DNA of 64,000 nt, from the NCBI GenBank assembly GCA_026182355.1, contig JAPFBL010000382.1, forward strand, positions 242,573 to 306,572, read 5' to 3'. The position numbers were made by a program, and so were the translations under genes. A model generated the notes under the pieces. That model made no database searches. It saw nothing but the letters and a program-made list of their open reading frames with translations, and was not told the origin of the DNA. Below are positions 21,450-30,764 of the stretch, piece after piece. Source of the stretch: Hermatobates lingyangjiaoensis. Its lineage: Eukaryota > Arthropoda > Insecta > Hemiptera > Hermatobatidae. Each line of letters begins with the position of its first letter. Position 1 is the first letter of the stretch.

Positions 21450-21563
21450 CTTTCGCTAACCTTCTTTGGAAACTACCAGAGGCTCACCGCAAAGTGATAC
21501 GAAAACTAGAGAGTGCCAACAAGAAATTGGTCAATGCAGAAGCTGCTGCTTATTTTAATAATA
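21450..21563 (+). pseudogene. PLE ORF N-terminal fragment
   Basis: ATG begins MSFANLLWKLPEAHRKVIRK, then LESANKKLVNAEAAAYFNN, then IYIYI from (TA)n. It is nearly identical to the minus-strand fragment at 33846-33999 and related to 43252-43378. The start is chosen as the ATG shared by the three. The rest of the protein is absent. Confidence 0.75.
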
Positions 21564-21599
21564 TATATATACATATATATATAACTAATTAGACGAAAC

Positions 21600-21768
21600 G
21601 ATTATTCGAAATAAATAAACTAGAATTTTCAAAAGAACACAAGAACACAGTCGTTATCAGCCTATGGAGCGATTCACATCTATTCCTGACGACGAGAACA
21701 TCGAAATATAGTAGTGAGTTCAGTGATTTCTTTTTTGTGTGTTGTTTTGAAAATTCTAGTTTATATAT
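21600..21768. mobile_element. Family M foldback
   Basis: Arms 'aactagaattttcaaaagaacaca' and 'tgtgttgttttgaaaattctagttt'. Core CTGACGA, C, GAGAACATC, GAAATATAG on the plus strand. A single arm of the same family is at 22641-22760. Confidence 0.7.
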
Positions 21769-21774
21769 ATATTT

Positions 21775-22092
21775 CACTTGACAAACGGAAAGACGATCAA
21801 AACTGGACACAACAACAGTTCAAAATTGAAGATAGGTATCACAGAAAGTAAAAGAAACACACTTATAGACTCAAATTTTCGGGTAATCCGTCTTCAGGAG
21901 AAAAGAGAAAGGGAGACCAAGCACATTGTAGACCGAACGGTTACTAGCCCAACGGTTACTAACCGTTGCGTCTACAATGTGCTTGGTCTCCCTTTCTCTT
22001 TTCTCCTGAAGACGGATTACCCAAAAATTTGATTCTGTAAGTGTGTTTCTTTTACTTTCTCTGCTACCTATCTTCATAGAACTGTTGTTATA
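21775..22092. mobile_element. Family D foldback
   Basis: Nearly perfect arms (ACTCAAATTTTCGGGTAATC ... GAGAAAAGAGAAAGGGAGACC) around 'gaacggttactagcccaacggttactaaccgttg'. The left arm carries the better core; the right-arm core CTGAAGA, C, GGATTACCC has AAAA for GAAA. Confidence 0.85.
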
Positions 22093-22099
22093 TATATAT

Positions 22100-22620
22100 A
22101 TAATATATATATATATATTGGTATAAACAGGCAGCACACCCTTCCCCAAACAGGTACATTATCATTAAAATTAACCGTAGCCTCGGCATTCACGATCTTA
22201 AGACTGAGAGATTCGATCCTACGAACTAACCTCCTGCTAACAGGATTCAACTGGAAAAGGAGTTGTCCAAGTGCATGTTAAATGAAATCAATAAGGTAGT
22301 CAATATTATTAATAGATTAATGGATTAGTAAAGGTTAATATAAAGAGAAGATAAAAGGTTATTAAAGAACAAGAAACAAAGTGGTTAGACTAAATAAGTT
22401 GAAAGGTCAACAGTATAAATAGATTAATAGGTAATAAATAGATTTTAAAAAAGAGTTAAAATAAATGAAGGATAAAAGATTAATAAAGAAAAATAAAAGG
22501 TATTAAAATAAGATATTTGAATGAAAGTAAGAATTAATAGGGAAAGTGTAGTTAGAAATAAAGAAAAGAATAATAAAGATAAGAAAAGAAAACGTATTAG
22601 TATCGTGCAAGCTACCAATA
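22100..22620. other. Anonymous purine-rich DNA
   Basis: 22300-22620 is rich in AAAGATTAATA-type text on the plus strand. A minus-strand frame of 73 codons (22445-22666) is hydrophobic only because of composition. Confidence 0.4.
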
Positions 22621-22640
22621 TATTATATATATATATATAT

Positions 22641-22760
22641 AAACTAGAATTTTCAAAAGAACACATAGAAAAGAAATCACTGAACTCACTACTATATTTC
22701 GATGTCCTCGTCTTCAGGAATAGAAGTGAATCGCTCCAAAGGCTGATAACGACTTATATA
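22641..22760 (-). mobile_element. Family M single arm
   Basis: The minus strand reads CCTGAAGA, C, GAGGACATC, GAAATATAGTAG. The hairpin loop differs from the 21600 copy (GGACA for GAACA) while the GA/TC closing pairs are kept. (TA)n lies on both sides. Confidence 0.7.
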
Positions 22761-22770
22761 TATATATATA

Positions 22771-22970
22771 TAAAGATTTCACATAAACACGTGAAATAAC
22801 AATCAATGATCAAAGCACAATAAGAAATGGGAAAGCAATACTAAGTTTTTTCAACCGTAACAAGCGGTCTTCGTCAGAGTCAGTTGGGTTTTTGACTCTG
22901 ACGAAGACCGCTTGTTACGGTTGAAAGATCTTAGTCTTGTTTTCCCATTTCTTATTGTGGTTTGATCATA
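22771..22970. mobile_element. Family A foldback, both arms complete
   Basis: Arms start AAAGATTTCACATAAACACG and end TGTGGTTTGATCATATATA. The loop is only a few bases (GAGTCAGTTGGG). The left-arm core is slightly mutated and the right-arm core is consensus. Confidence 0.92.
22894..22936 (+). ncRNA. Putative hammerhead-like ribozyme core, family A
   Basis: GACT (stem I), CTGACGA, A, hairpin GACCG-CTTGTTA-CGGTT, GAA, AGATCT (palindromic stem III), T, AGTC (stem I). GACT/AGTC pairs perfectly. This is the most abundant core here, in about 20 copies. Inside a foldback the antisense arm can sequester it. Confidence 0.6.
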
Positions 22971-23084
22971 TATATATATACGTACGTACATACATTACAA
23001 GAAGAAAGGACATATAAACTTATGTACAAATAACAAATCACCACCTTGATTCTAAACTTTTTGAACTTTTTCTTGATACTGCGA

Positions 23085-23400
23085 TAAATGGATAATACAA
23101 CGTGTTTTTTTTTTATTCAAACTATCCGTTTCAAACACTTCATGTAAACTTTTGTGATACAAATAATAGATTAAAAGTTACAAAAATATACCAGAATTAT
23201 ATAGAATAAAAGGAAAAAATAAAAAAATGAATGATATACTCAATGGAAGGAGTAAAGGACAGATAATTTAGTTTGGATAAAAAAACAAAAATTCTTTTGT
23301 GGGGAGACTTTGTATTATTCATTTACCCCAGTATGAGTAAATACCACAACTAATACGGATTGCACAACTAATGAGTTTTTAATGATGATAAAGTAACTTT
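23085..23400. mobile_element. B-like foldback remnant
   Basis: 'aacgtgttttttttttattcaaactatccgtttcaaacacttcatg' on the left and 'ggggagactttgtattattcatttaccccagtatgagtaaataccac' on the right match the copy at 60515-60745. The arms are partial. Confidence 0.55.
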
Positions 23401-23895
23401 TTCATTGTGATATGTTTGCGTAATTTTTGAATAAGGTAATACAATGAATACATGCATTATCAATGAGATGTGACTAGATATGTACAAACATTCCTCGCGT
23501 AGAACAATGTTCAAGCTTTATGTTGTTGTAGTTTCCTCAAGCTTGAAATCTTATTCACTCGATCTTTAAATCATAATAATTTTTTTTTACTGACACTGAT
23601 TCTTGGCAGACATCCATTAAACAGTGATTACCGTTTGCGAACAACCATTTCAAGTCTTTAGAAGGATAATGGTAGATTTTCTTTTGCTATCATGTAGACT
23701 TCTTGGTGATATGTATACCAGTTCCCAATTTTTCATCTTTGAAAATTATGCAAATTTCTAAAATATAAATCTCTTATATATATTTTGATCCTCCATTATG
23801 TTGGGGCGTACCTGGCTACCTGCCAGAGTTCAGAGTTTAAGAAGCAGTGTCTTAGAGTAAAAGGCCATTAATACAGAATAGTTTCAATCAATTAA
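23400..23895. other. Anonymous DNA
   Basis: No recognised feature. Confidence 0.4.
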
Positions 23896-23896
23896 T

Positions 23897-24046
23897 ACAT
23901 ATGTGGTAAGAACCTTATACGTTGAAGAAGAATACATATGTGGTAAGAACGTTTGTACGTTGAAGAAGAATGTATATGTGGTAAGAACCTTTATTGTTGA
24001 AGAAGAATATATATGTGGTAAGAACTTCTAACGTTGAAGAAAGTAA
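23897..24046. repeat. Four diverged 36-38-bp tandem units
   Basis: Units start at about 23897, 23934, 23972 and 24008, each reading (A/T)ATATGTGGTAAGAAC ... GTTGAAGAAGAA. Diverged from one another, so older than the arrays at 37331 and 37930. Confidence 0.8.
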
Positions 24047-24049
24047 ATC

Positions 24050-24550
24050 ATTCAAGATGAGTTAGAAAATTTAACTGAAATCGTTATAAATAGCAGTTCC
24101 TATAATCAAATAATTATTGGATTTATCACGTTAAATGTTAAACACATGAATTGCTGGTATACAAAAAATTTCCCCTTAATCATCCTTATAATTAAGTGAA
24201 AGCGGTTAAGGAAATTATATATTTCAACGAAGCTGATAAACTCCAACTTAGAGAATATTATTAAAACCAGAAATGCTTCTTAAGAGCAATAGCTTCTGTA
24301 TACTGCAGATAAATCACCTGGTGTACCAGTACACTTTCAATACGGGGATCTGTGAAACCCTGCCATGATGGTAAATCGAGATTTCTACCACTGAATTATG
24401 GTGTATCTTACGCTATACTTGTTGGCAGATACCCAGAAGAAGAATGCAATGCAGGTACACAACACTATTGTAACTACAAGAATTTTAGTAACAACAGCAA
24501 TGGTTTTAAAAGCTGAAATTAATATAAGCTACCTATAAATACATGAAGTT
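24050..24550. other. Anonymous DNA
   Basis: No recognised feature. Confidence 0.4.
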
Positions 24551-24566
24551 ATATATATAAATATAT

Positions 24567-24795
24567 ATCAATGATCAAACCACAATAAGAAATGGGAAAA
24601 CAAGACTAAGATCTTTCACTCGTAACAAGCGATCTTCGTCAGAGTCAAAAACCCAACTGGGTTTTTGAGTTTTGAGTCAGTTGGGTTTTTGACTCTGACG
24701 AAGACTGCTTGCTACAGTTGAAAATCTTAGTCTTGTTTTCTCATTTCTTATTGTGGTTTGATCATTGATTGTTGTTTCACGTGTTTATGTGAAAT

Positions 24796-24799
<4 letters not shown>
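24567..24799. mobile_element. Family A foldback with covariant stem II in each arm
   Basis: Left-arm hairpin (minus strand): ATCG-CTTGTTA-CGAG. Right arm: ACTG-CTTGCTA-CAGT. Consensus: ACCG/CGGT. Each arm changed a different base pair on both sides. Both changes are C to T and G to A, so methylated-CpG decay is an alternative. Confidence 0.9.
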
Positions 24800-24827
<28 letters not shown>

Positions 24828-24831
<4 letters not shown>

Positions 24832-24922
24832 ATTCACATAAACACGTGAAATAACAATCAATGATTCAACCATTTCTGGAAAACGTCTTGTTTTCCCATT
24901 TCTTATTGTGGTTTGATCATAT
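24828..24922. mobile_element. Internally deleted family A foldback
   Basis: Outer parts of both arms are joined (AGATTCACATAAACACGTG ... CTTGTTTTCCCATTTCTTATT). The cores are gone. Confidence 0.8.
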
Positions 24923-24949
24923 ATCAAAATATCAAATATATCTGTGGTT

Positions 24950-24952
<3 letters not shown>

Positions 24953-24995
<43 letters not shown>
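24953..24995. repeat. (TA)n tract
   Basis: About 21 TA units between two family A-derived pieces. Confidence 0.95.
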
Positions 24996-24996
<1 letters not shown>

Positions 24997-24998
<2 letters not shown>

Positions 24999-25310
24999 AA
25001 CTATTACAAAAAAAAATCAGAATTGCCATTACTACATTCAGAACTTTCCAAGCAAAACAACTGGTCTTCGTCAGAGTCTCACTCACACTGCTCTGCTGAA
25101 GAACAATTGTTTTAATTGAAGAAACTCAGTGATATTTCTGAATATTTGAATTCAAAAATTTTGAACAGTTTAACCTTCCATATTGTTTTAGTGATGTAAT
25201 TTGTAATAGTTCGTTCATTTTCAAATTCTTACTTTTACCTTTGAAAAAGATTATGAATAAAATCGAAACGTCAGAAATGAGAGTTTGATTGGAAGTGAAA
25301 GTTATTGTAA
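24997..25310. mobile_element. Diverged A-like arm followed by a family E core
   Basis: 24997-25085: minus strand CTGACGAAGACCAGTTGTTT, GCTTGGAAAG, an A-like core with decayed pairing. 25200-25300: AAAAAGATTATGAATAAAAT then CGAAACGTC, an E-type core whose hairpin GATT/AATC replaces GGTT/AACC, keeping the pairing. Confidence 0.55.
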
Positions 25311-25482
25311 TTAATTAGTTATTGTAATTAAATTCTGTATTGATGTGGCCCTGAAGAGGTCTAGAAATATCGTCTTAAAGGTGTTGTATTTTTAAAGCTA
25401 GACCAAACCTCGATAACAAAGAAATATTTTATTAAATATATGTGGTCCAGATAAGGAAAACATTCTATATATATATATATTA

Positions 25483-25903
25483 TTTTTATTATTTCTAACG
25501 TAGTGCAATCTTTTATTATGTGATATTTACTCATTGTAGGGTAAAAAGCTAATGAAATGGTCTCCACAGATAAAAATTTAATAGTATAAAAATGCGTTTC
25601 GAATACGTAGTGTTCTTCCTCAGGCATTAACTAAAAAATACAATGACACCAGAGAGTTATCTATAGTATTAAAGTAAATACAGTACAAAATACTACTATA
25701 CTGTAATAGTATTTTTACTACTATAGTATAGTAAATGTTTATAGTAAATTTACTATACTATACATAACTCTCTGGTGTCATTGACTTTTTGAGTTAATGC
25801 CTGAGGAAGAACACTACGTGTTCGAAACGCGTTGTTTATACCATTAAATTTTTATATGTAGAGAACATTTCATTAGCTTTTTACCCTACTGTTTTTATTA
25901 TTT
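25483..25903. mobile_element. Family B foldback with perfect 12-bp target duplication
   Basis: TTTTTATTATTT occurs at 25483-25494 and 25892-25903. Between them lies a full-length inverted arm (starting CTAACGTAGTGCAATC) and a truncated direct arm (ending TTTTTACCCTACTG). The right arm has CTGAGGA, A, GAACACTACGTGTTC, GAAACGCGTT. The loop is itself a palindrome (ACTACTATAGTATAGTAAA). The pair evidently inserted as one unit. Confidence 0.9.
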
Positions 25904-25904
25904 T

Positions 25905-26021
25905 TTAGTTTACTTGCACTTTGACGATGTGTTGACGAAAAAGGCTTAGAGCATAGTTTCAAAATTATTTTCCTTGTGGTTAATTAATCCATCCATTATA
26001 TCGAGTGTTTTTTTGATTATT

Positions 26022-26054
<33 letters not shown>

Positions 26055-26121
26055 TATGATATATAGATATTGGATATATAGATCCAAACGTCCAGTTTGG
26101 ATCGTTTTTTCGAATTTTGAG

Positions 26122-26160
<39 letters not shown>
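25905..26160. mobile_element. Decayed H/I-like and D-like arms between (TA)n tracts
   Basis: 25915-25990 resembles the H/I arm (TTTGACGATGTGTTGACGAA, AAAGGCTTAGAGCA). 26075-26125 has the family D outer end (GATCCAAACGTCCAGTTTGG, ATCGTTTTTTCGAA). (TA)n runs surround both. Confidence 0.45.
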
Positions 26161-26161
<1 letters not shown>

Positions 26162-26164
26162 TTA

Positions 26165-27120
26165 TCTACCCTTAATTTTTTATATCAAAAACTGCATCCT
26201 GTAATTTATTCCTCCTGTTTTGCGATAAAGTCAAGTTTTATTTCCTCCTTTCTTCTCACTACTGGTTTATAGTTTACTCTTTTTAAGTATTCTACTTTCT
26301 GTTTTTTTTTTTTTTTTTGTATAATATTTCTCTTGTATTTTGCTTTATTGTTTACCTAAACTTTCTCCCTACGATTATAGTTTTTGTATTGTCTTTTTCC
26401 TCTCTCACTCTAGTTTATGCTCATTATTGTCACTGAATGTATCACACCTCTGTTTCAATTACATGTTTAATCCCATCCATACACCCATCCCCCCCCCCCC
26501 ACCCCACCCAAACCACCTACCCTCTTGGTATTCAGTCCCTCCAGGAAATAAACTGGAGTAGCTGGGTCTACAATTAAAATCGCTGCATAAATGGTCTTGT
26601 TTGGCAGGGCGACCGGTTCTCTTACTTGATTGCATTCATAACCTGTATGATTTTACATTGGGGTCCCCCCCCCCCCTCTTTGCAAGTGCGACCCATCAAC
26701 ATATTATTATGGTTTTTTCTTCTCCTTTCTTTCTTTTTTTTTTCTTTTCAAATGACGGCCGACAGATAACATCGTGTTTATCTCTTCAACTTTTGAGCAC
26801 GCTTCAAGTGGATTTGACAAAACTATTTCAACTCTTTAATACTGAATTCATTAATATTTATATTATATCTGTAATAAATCATTCTCATGACCTAATAATA
26901 AAAATGATGCCAAGTTACTAATTATCTTACTCAATATTGAAAATTTCTATTTACCAATTATTTTAAAGTATTATAATAAAAAGCTATATAATAAAAAAAT
27001 TATAATTTTTATTTACTATAAAAGAATTATATTCAGTTGATGCGTGGAAAATATACAATTTTGAAACAGACAAACTTAATTATTACATCTAGTAATGTAA
27101 AACTTAATGTTTTTTAAAAG
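26165..27120. other. Anonymous T-rich DNA with C-runs
   Basis: Contains CCCCCCCCCC at 26490 and 26667 and long T-runs. Frames at 26340-26561 and 26601-26921 are open but compositionally driven, with no domain. 26541-26640 is GC-richer without homology I recognise. Confidence 0.4.
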
Positions 27121-27124
27121 GAAA

Positions 27125-27440
27125 CTGCCTAGTTTGAATAAAGACGTGACACTGAACTGCGAAAAATCAAGACACCAAATTTTATCTAATTGACCTAATG
27201 GTGAAATTTGGTGTCTTACTTGGTTGCTGTTTAATGTCTGTCATATGTTTATTCAAACTAGACTGTTGTTGACATTCTCAACTGAAATTCTTAATTTTTT
27301 TTTTATTTTAAATACTCTATAATGTAATATTTAAGTTTTTCTGTTTCAAGATTGTATACTTCTGTCTATGAAAAAGGTTTAAAATAAAAACCGAAACGTC
27401 GGCATTGACGTTTAACTCTAAAATAAATTGTATTTTATAT
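27125..27440. mobile_element. Family E element, foldback of outer arms plus core
   Basis: 'cctagtttgaataaagacgtgacactgaactgcgaaaaatcaagacaccaaattt' is inverted at 27195-27275. The core at 27350 reads GTC, TATGAAAAA, GGTTTAAAATAAAAACC, GAAACGTC, GGC. It ends in (TA)n. Confidence 0.65.
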
Positions 27441-27680
27441 ATATATATATATATTATTATAGAAAAAAACTATGTTTATTTCTTTAATTCAGAGTAGTTA
27501 CTCAAATTATTCTACGTTCAGTGAGCACATCATGACCCTCGGACACTTGATTTTGAAACTCACTCTAGCTGAAAAGAAAGTAGTCTAAAGATTAGAACAT
27601 ATCAGAATTATGATCGTGAACACAGATTCTGCTGTCAACTTTAATATATATATTGATATAGTTTCTCGACCACTGATATT

Positions 27681-27811
27681 TCAAATTCACATAAGGGGTT
27701 ATTGAGGATTTTGGTCATAAAACATTTATTATATAATAAAACGTCGGCTGATGATCAGGAGTTGTATGTTTTATGACCAAAATCCTCAATAACCCCTTAT
27801 GTGAATTTAAT
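27681..27811. mobile_element. Short perfect foldback
   Basis: Arms AAATTCACATAAGGGGTTAT... and its reverse complement, each about 41 bp and seemingly identical, surround 50 bp containing 'ctgatgatcaggagttg'. It ends in (TA)n. Family not shared elsewhere here. Confidence 0.8.
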
Positions 27812-27824
27812 ATATATATATAAA

Positions 27825-28018
27825 TGAATTAAAACGAAGGTAGCACAGATAGACAAAGAAATAGTTCCCTTCTATATTTCGACGATCGTCGTCATCAGAA
27901 GATGAAGAGTCCTTCAGGAAGGCAGAGTGGCAAAGATAGCACACTTTGTCTATCATTGTGTTACCTTCGTTTTAATTTGTTTTTATTTAGAAGAGTGCTG
28001 GATCGTTTCATTTAATAT
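27825..28018. mobile_element. Family C-like foldback
   Basis: Arms AAACGAAGGTAGCACAGATA / 'tatcattgtgttaccttcgttt'. Minus-strand core CTGATGA, C, GACGATCGTC, GAAATATAG: stem GACGATCGTC is fully self-complementary. Confidence 0.75.
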
Positions 28019-28025
28019 ATATATA

Positions 28026-28222
28026 AATGCAAATCACAATAAGAAATGGGAAAAGAAGACTAATAATCTTTCAACCATAACAAGCGGTCTTCGTCAGAGT
28101 CAAAAACCCAACTGACGTAACAAATGCTTGTTACGGTTGAAAGATCTTAGTCTTGTTTTCCCATTTCTTATTGTGGTTTGATCATTGATTGTTGTTTCAC
28201 GTGTTTATGTGAAATCTTTATA
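28026..28222. mobile_element. Family A foldback, right core truncated
   Basis: The left arm is complete. The right arm resumes at GCTTGTTACGGTTGAAAG, so it lacks CTGACGA. It ends GTGTTTATGTGAAATCTTTA at TA repeats. Confidence 0.85.
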
Positions 28223-28249
28223 TTATTATATATATATATATATATATTA

Positions 28250-28336
28250 TTGAAAGATCTTAGTCTTGTTTTCCCATTTCTTATTGTGGTTTAATCATTG
28301 ATTGTTGTTTTACGTGTTTATGTGAAATCTTTTTAT
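28250..28336 (+). mobile_element. Family A outer half-arm
   Basis: Starts exactly at the stem III side (TTGAAAGATCTTAGTC) and runs to the usual end AAATCTTTTTATTA. Confidence 0.85.
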
Positions 28337-28388
28337 TATCTATATATATATATATTATATTATTATATATTATATATAATTATATATA

Positions 28389-28679
28389 TGTTCAAACCAC
28401 AATAAGAGAATGGGAAAACAAGACTAAGATCTTTCAACCGTAATAAGCAGTCTTTGTCAGAGTCAAAAACCCAACTGAAACACTAGATGCAGAGAACATC
28501 TGGTGACAGATATATATATATGGAACACCAGATGTTCTCTGCATCTAGTGTTTCATTTGGGTTTTTGACTCTGACGAAGACCGCTTGTTATGGTTGAAAG
28601 ATCTTAGTCTTGTTTTCCCATTTTCTTATTGTGGTTTGATCATTGATTGTTATTTCACGTGTTTATGTGAAATCTTTAT
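28389..28679. mobile_element. Family A long palindrome with (TA)n at its centre
   Basis: Each arm contains the A pLTR plus 30 bp of inner sequence (AACACTAGATGCAGAGAACA). The centre is (AT)6. The right-arm core keeps ACCG/TGGT pairing by a G-U pair. The inner sequence also occurs at 13856. Confidence 0.92.
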
Positions 28680-28712
28680 ATATATATATATATATATATA
28701 ACATATATGTGA

Positions 28713-29374
28713 ATGCATAAGCCACAAGGAAAAAGTAAAAAACACAGAAAATATACTCTGAGGCCTAAAATGTATGTCGTCAGAGAGCAACTAAAGATCG
28801 ATAACAAAAGAGGTTACAGCTTTGTTACAAAAAACAAAATATGAGTAGATAATATAAATTATATGTTAAAATATAAAAACATTTAAAATTACGAGCTAAA
28901 AAGAATAACAATAAAGAAAAAGAAAAACAAACAATTATAAAGGGGGGAAAAAACCTAAGTCGAAAGTTGGGAATCATCAGCTTGATTAGAGCTTATATTG
29001 TTAGGTTTTAAAATATGAAGAGGCCCAATCTGATTGACTATAGCCTCAACTAAAACATTATCTAATTAAAATAGTCCTTGGCTGCTGTTGATAAGGTTTA
29101 CAAAACAGTATTTGATAACAGCACTTTCCACAAGAAGGTTTTTTTCCCTTATAATTGTTTGTTTTTCTTTTTCTTTATTGTTATTCTTTTTAACTCGTAA
29201 TTTTAAATGTTTTTATATTTTAACATATATTTATATTATCTCCTCATATATTGTTTTTTCGTAACAAAGCTGTAACCTCTTTTGTTATCTATCTTTAGTT
29301 GCTCTCTGATAAAATAAATTTGAAATGTCGCAGAGCATATTTTCTGTGTTTTTTACTTGTTCCTTGTGGCTTAT
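28713..29374. mobile_element. Large family H foldback carrying a PLE C-terminus
   Basis: Inverted arms of about 240 bp (GCCACAAGGAAAAAGTAAAA ... and inverse ending CTTGTTCCTTGTGGCTTATA) with a family H core (minus strand, left arm: 'tctctgacgacatacattttaggcctcagag'). The loop of about 190 bp holds the coding remnant at 28967-29137. The right-arm core is mutated (CTCTGATAAAATAAATTTGA). Confidence 0.8.
28967..29137 (-). pseudogene. PLE ORF C-terminal remnant in foldback loop
   Basis: The minus-strand frame reads VESAVIKYCFVNLINSSQGL, F, an in-frame stop, then LDNVLVEAIVNQIGPLHI and a tail to a stop just before the pLTR arm. 'ESAxI....N.s.G...D' recalls the residues after the GIY-YIG domain in Penelope-like proteins. 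About 58 codons with one stop. Its place directly upstream of a pLTR supports the call. Confidence 0.6.
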
Positions 29375-29419
29375 ACTTTCATTAGTTTTCATCACGTGTT
29401 ATTTTGATTATTAGTATAT

Positions 29420-29538
29420 ATATATTCTCGAAACTCAACTTCCTTTCCTGAGGACGTCGGTTAAAACGGTCGAAATATTGAATATGAGTCCTAGTTTCTG
29501 TTTTTTATTCGTGTTTCTCAAAGTTTTCAAATTATATA
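29420..29538 (+). mobile_element. Family K single arm
   Basis: TTC, CTGAGGA, C, GTCGGTTAAAACGGTC, GAAATATT, GAA. Outer TTC/GAA pairs, but the hairpin has mismatches against the family L version (GACCG/CGGTC). (TA)n lies on both sides. Confidence 0.6.
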
Positions 29539-29574
29539 TATATATACTCCAAAAATTGTTCTTGACCTCTTCTA

Positions 29575-29893
29575 TTCTATTCTATGTTTTGTTATTGAGG
29601 GTTAGGTCAAATAAAAGAAAATAAACTTCTTCCTAGGCCGACGTTTCGATGTATTTGTACATCATCTTCAGGGCTAAAATTAGAGAAAGAACTATAATAT
29701 ATTTACCAAAACAATTTTGTTTCAAAAATTTGTGTTAGTTCTCTATGTGAGTTGTAGATTGTTTTGGTAAATGTATTATAGTTCTTACTCTAATTTTAGC
29801 CCTGAAGATGATGTAAAAATACATCGAAACGTCGGCCTAGGAAGGAGTTTATTTTCTTTTATTTGACCTAGCCCTCAATAACAAAACATAGAA
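29575..29893. mobile_element. Family F foldback
   Basis: Arms 'tctatgttttgttattgaggg...' and inverse, with mirror cores at about 29640-29680 (minus) and 29797-29839 (plus). The loop contains a second inverted pair ('gtaaatgtattatagttctt'). It ends in (TA)n. Confidence 0.85.
29797..29839 (+). ncRNA. Putative hammerhead-like ribozyme core, family F
   Basis: TAGCC, CTGAAGA, T, hairpin GATGT-AAAAAT-ACATC, GAA, ACGT, C, GGCCTA. The stem II hairpin has 5 perfect pairs. The outer stem GGC/GCC extends to TA/TA past one bulged C. Confidence 0.58.
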
Positions 29894-29899
29894 TATATA

Positions 29900-30535
29900 T
29901 ATATGTTTGAGGATGATTAAACAATTTTAAAATCTTTAAATAAAAGTTAGAAATACGCTAAAGGCAAACATAAAATAGAAAAACACTTTTTACAGTTTTA
30001 GGTCTGGATATTTTGCATAACCGTCACTACAGAGGCTTACTTGATCTCTCTTTCCTATTCCTCCTTATGACAGTTATATCAATAATTTGAAACTTTAAGT
30101 GTGATTGAGTATGTTATCATAAGCTTTTTTTTTGTTTCTCACCTACATATATATGTAGCAAAACAATATAGTGATTTGGGAAGTACTGACTTTGTAAATA
30201 AAAGGTTCCAGTCACCCAAGTGTTCTTCTTTGAACGACAGTAGTTTCTAGATTAACTGTGCAAGAGGCAAAGAATTGCAAATGTAAATTATGGCGTAAAA
30301 TATATATAAAATACATGTTTTCGAATCCTTAGCTTACATGTACATCAAGTTTCAGAGCATTAATTATGCATTCTAAAATTATTTAAGTTTCTATTGCTAC
30401 AATACAAAATTTATATTATAGTTAACTTCTACAAAAAAAATTATGTTTAACTCTTTATTTTTTAATGTACTTGGTACTATAGCCACCGATAAATTATGAA
30501 AAACCTTCGGAAGAAATGTAAGTAAATGGTGAACG
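29900..30535. other. Anonymous AT-rich DNA
   Basis: No recognised feature apart from a short (TA)n at 30145. Confidence 0.4.
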
Positions 30536-30540
30536 TATTA

Positions 30541-30762
30541 TCAATGGCTATAAAAATTAAATTTATATGACCTGATCTGATGATTTATGTTAATGAAATC
30601 ATTGATTATGCCGCTTGGATGATTATTCAGGAACTGCTTTTTGCTCAAAGAAAAATAACCGGAAGACTGGAATCTATTAACTACAAAACTTTGATTCATA
30701 TTAAAAAATCTGGAGTGGCCTACACTCAACAATACTATAAGTAAACATAATACCAAATTCAT
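30541..30762 (-). CDS. Small ORF with signal-peptide-like start, unconfirmed
   Basis: An ATG-started frame of 73 codons outside any recognised repeat. The N-terminus MNLVLCLLIVLLSVGHS is a classic signal-peptide pattern (short polar start, nine-residue hydrophobic core with small residues before a possible cleavage after H-S). The rest is Asn/Ser/Phe-rich with no cysteine pattern and no family I know. It could be a first exon of a secreted protein or chance; the start context is not strong. No neighbouring exon is seen. Confidence 0.22.
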   Translation of the reverse strand: MNLVLCLLIVLLSVGHSRFFNMNQSFVVNRFQSSGYFSLSKKQFLNNHPSGIINDFININHQIRSYKFNFYSH

Positions 30763-30764
30763 TG

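Noticed and set aside
22445..22666. Hydrophobic minus-strand frame as a membrane protein
   Set aside because: It is read from purine-rich low-complexity DNA and part of it is (TA)n; composition alone explains the Leu/Phe/Ile content.
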